The translations under genes were made by a program, and so were the position numbers. DNA of 64,000 nt from NCBI GenBank assembly GCA_032229885.1, contig JAVYAJ010000125.1:1-64000 (forward strand), read 5' to 3'. Numbering within the stretch: the first letter of the stretch is position 1; every line of letters begins with the position of its first letter. The notes below the pieces were generated by a model. It did not search any database. It saw only the letters and a list, made by a program, of their open reading frames with translations, and was not told the DNA's origin. Source of the DNA: Anammoximicrobium sp032229885. GTDB lineage: Bacteria > Planctomycetota > Planctomycetia > Pirellulales > Pirellulaceae. Below, piece after piece: positions 62,167-64,000 of this stretch.

Positions 62167-62326
62167 ACCCGGCCAACCGCCCAGGCTTGCGGCAGGCGGG
62201 CACAATCGCAGATGCGGCAGCGACGGCAGATAGGACGGCCGGTGGGAAACGGCGGGCCGGTGGAAAAATGGCGGGCCGATCGACACCCCGTCGCCGTCCC
62301 GCCATCCTCATCTGCCACGCAACTGG

Positions 62327-64000
62327 TCAACCGCCGCGCAACCGGGCAACCGCCACAGCCACGGGCGACGGTGCGTCGTGCGTGGTCCGATCGCGTTCGG
62401 CGACCTCATCCATGGCCGCGTGCAAGGCATAGCAGGCCGTCTCGTAATCGACGTCGGCCAAGTGCGCAACCAGCCGCGTGCCCCGGTCGATCAGCTTCTT
62501 GTTGGTCGTCGTCACGTGCGACATATAGTTGCCCTCGACCCGTCCAAGCCGCGCCATCGTGGCGGTCGACATCAGGTTCAGCACCAGCTTGACGGCCAGC
62601 CGCTCCGACAGTCGCAGCGGCGAACCGGCCAGTTCGCAGGCGACGTGGAACACCGTCTGGACTTGGCGATCCGGGCGCTGCGGCCCGATGCCGACGGCCG
62701 CCGTGTGATGAAAACGCTGGGCGTGTGCGGCGAAACCATCGTCGAACGCCTGGCGAGCCGCGCCTTGGTCCGTGATCTCGTCGCCGACCAAGATCATCGC
62801 CAAGCGTGAATCGACGGCCGCCGATCGTGACGGATCGGGCTCGTTGCCAATCTGGTATCGGACGATGTCGGCGTTGCTCAAATGAGGCAGCCCGTCGCGG
62901 ATCACGGGGACGACGTTCAGCGACTGGTAAACCGACATCGGCCAGGCGATGCCGCGCAGCTCGCGTCCAAACACGCGCCGCCACGCGGCGAGCGTCTCGC
63001 AGCAGGGATTTTTCACGAACGCCCAACTGGGCGCAGCGACCGTGTCGTCGTACTTGCGAAACGGCGGCAGGCAGAAGGTCGGCGCACGCTCGGTGGTGTC
63101 GGTCAACACGTCGAGCAGAAAGCGTTCCGTCATGTACGTGACTAGGCCGCCGCGACGATACGCCTCGGATTCCCAGTCGATCAGCCCGGCGATGGTCTCG
63201 ATATTCGAGGGACGCCGCAGTTGTTCCAACAGCCCGGCGAAGATCCGCGGATAATCCGCGGCCGAAAGAACTGGCCGCCCGAGCGCGCCGAGCAACTCGG
63301 GCGAACCCCACTGCGCCAGCGCGGCCTGCAGCGCGAGCTCGATCGCGGCGCCGACGGCCAGCAACTCGGCCGTGGTGGCCTGCATCCGCGTCGAGCCGGC
63401 GATCGCCATCGAGCCGGTGAACAAGTCCAGCTTCGTAATCCGCGGCTCGTCGATCACCTCGCGCGAACGGGCCACGTGTTCGCGGAGTACGGCGGTTGGA
63501 TTGTTGTACACGAAAAACACCCGCGCGCCGGCGTCCAGCCCTTGCCAGGCCGTGCCGATCACGAACGACGTTTCGCCGCCTTCGGTGATCGCGACGACGA
63601 CGTCTCCCGCGGCGACGCCCGCCTCGCGCAGTTGATGGCGTCCGAGTCCCGTCGAGTCCTCAAAGCCTTCGACGGAACAGACCAACCCGTGGTCGCCGCC
63701 GGCCATGACGCTGGTGAACGCATCCTCGCGGTCGGGACAACCCGCGGCCGCATCCGGCGCCGCCGCGCGCAGCTCCCGCCAGAAGATGCGCCAGGCCGCC
63801 TCGAACAGAATCGCCAGACGGCCCGTCGCCCCGCATCCGGTGAAAAAGACGCGGCGGCCCGCGATGATGGCCTCGGTCAGCGCGGCGACCAACTGGTCGA
63901 ACGCCGGGTTGGTCATGACGCGAGCCATCGCCGACGGGATGTCCTCGTCGACCCGCAGCAGCATTTCGATCCCCGCCGCCGTGTTCTGCGCGATCGTCGT
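62327..64000 (-). CDS. MurQ-like SIS-domain protein, double length, partial at right edge
   Basis: At least 557 residues, open through the right edge of the window, so the start lies outside; ATG 63964 is a possible internal start but the sequence before it (QNTAAGIEMLLRVD) looks like protein too. MurQ etherases, which remove lactate from MurNAc-6-phosphate, are about 300 residues. Here the SIS core FFTGCGATGRLAILFEAAWR and ITEGGETSFVIGTAWQG is followed by the MurQ hallmark AIAGSTRMQATTAELL, and the C-terminal MurQ block LNLMSTATMARLGRVEGNYM lies 280 residues later, after an inserted second SIS-like region. The size resembles the glucokinase regulatory protein, which has two SIS domains. It is convergent with the AsmA-like gene. 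Confidence 0.78.
   Translation of the reverse strand, partial: TTIAQNTAAGIEMLLRVDEDIPSAMARVMTNPAFDQLVAALTEAIIAGRRVFFTGCGATGRLAILFEAAWRIFWRELRAAAPDAAAGCPDREDAFTSVMAGGDHGLVCSVEGFEDSTGLGRHQLREAGVAAGDVVVAITEGGETSFVIGTAWQGLDAGARVFFVYNNPTAVLREHVARSREVIDEPRITKLDLFTGSMAIAGSTRMQATTAELLAVGAAIELALQAALAQWGSPELLGALGRPVLSAADYPRIFAGLLEQLRRPSNIETIAGLIDWESEAYRRGGLVTYMTERFLLDVLTDTTERAPTFCLPPFRKYDDTVAAPSWAFVKNPCCETLAAWRRVFGRELRGIAWPMSVYQSLNVVPVIRDGLPHLSNADIVRYQIGNEPDPSRSAAVDSRLAMILVGDEITDQGAARQAFDDGFAAHAQRFHHTAAVGIGPQRPDRQVQTVFHVACELAGSPLRLSERLAVKLVLNLMSTATMARLGRVEGNYMSHVTTTNKKLIDRGTRLVAHLADVDYETACYALHAAMDEVAERDRTTHDAPSPVAVAVARLRGG

Overview
The window looks like a chromosome segment of a planctomycete, most likely of the Pirellulales type. 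The evidence is high G+C, loosely packed genes separated by long non-coding stretches, and a typical gene repertoire: a DUF1559 pseudopilin-like protein, an SHD1 (SLA1-homology) protein, three Tat-exported Gfo/Idh/MocA oxidoreductases, a DUF4838 protein, a neutral-ceramidase-like protein, a serine/threonine kinase with an extracellular sensor, and a giant secreted protein with the planctomycete LEDRRLLA-type N-terminal motif and a C-terminal dockerin. The species cannot be named from the sequence.

Layout. 1-12.4 kb: isochorismatase-like hydrolase, ECF sigma factor, MATE exporter, DinB-like protein, a small GYF protein, glycyl-tRNA synthetase, an exported oxidoreductase, a 4HBT thioesterase, an SHD1 protein, and a probable operon of two CBS proteins plus tilS. 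12.4-14 kb: non-coding, with degenerate repeats. 14-26.3 kb: secreted metalloprotease, an IscA/HesB-like protein with an unusual Cys-Gly tail, then three exported proteins that look devoted to glycan or lipid breakdown (DUF4838, ceramidase-like, a 1145-aa glycosidase-like protein).

26.7-31.6 kb is the most interesting region. It reads as a relic integron. It holds a C-terminal scrap of an IntI-type integrase, then three gene cassettes all on the + strand and each ended by an attC-like site (27703-27789, 28216-28275, 31542-31604). Cassette 1 is a BrnT-like toxin gene broken by an amber codon plus an intact CopG/RHH antitoxin gene. Cassette 2 encodes a small protein of a cassette-type family. 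Cassette 3, about 3.3 kb, carries a DUF1156/COG1743 Zn-ribbon adenine DNA methylase overlapping a gene for a PD-(D/E)XK endonuclease-like protein. Together these look like a complete restriction-modification system carried as a single gene cassette. The integrase scrap and the cassettes point the same way, as I recall for the 'inverted' integrons of planctomycetes and spirochaetes.

31.7-64 kb returns to housekeeping and surface functions: a second and third exported oxidoreductase, GNAT, UvrD/Rep helicase, LRR lipoprotein, RNase H, DUF1559, two multi-pass GT-C-like membrane proteins, M32 carboxypeptidase, the Cache-kinase, thioredoxin, the giant dockerin protein, NDP kinase, two planctomycete-type hypotheticals, an AsmA/TamB-like protein, and a double-length MurQ-like SIS protein running off the right edge. 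Between genes there are several families of short palindromic repeats. Two of them (the GGACGCGCTCC...GCGTCC and GGCCACGCT...GTGGCC palindromes) occur together at four separate loci. No tRNA, rRNA, CRISPR array or intact insertion sequence was recognised.
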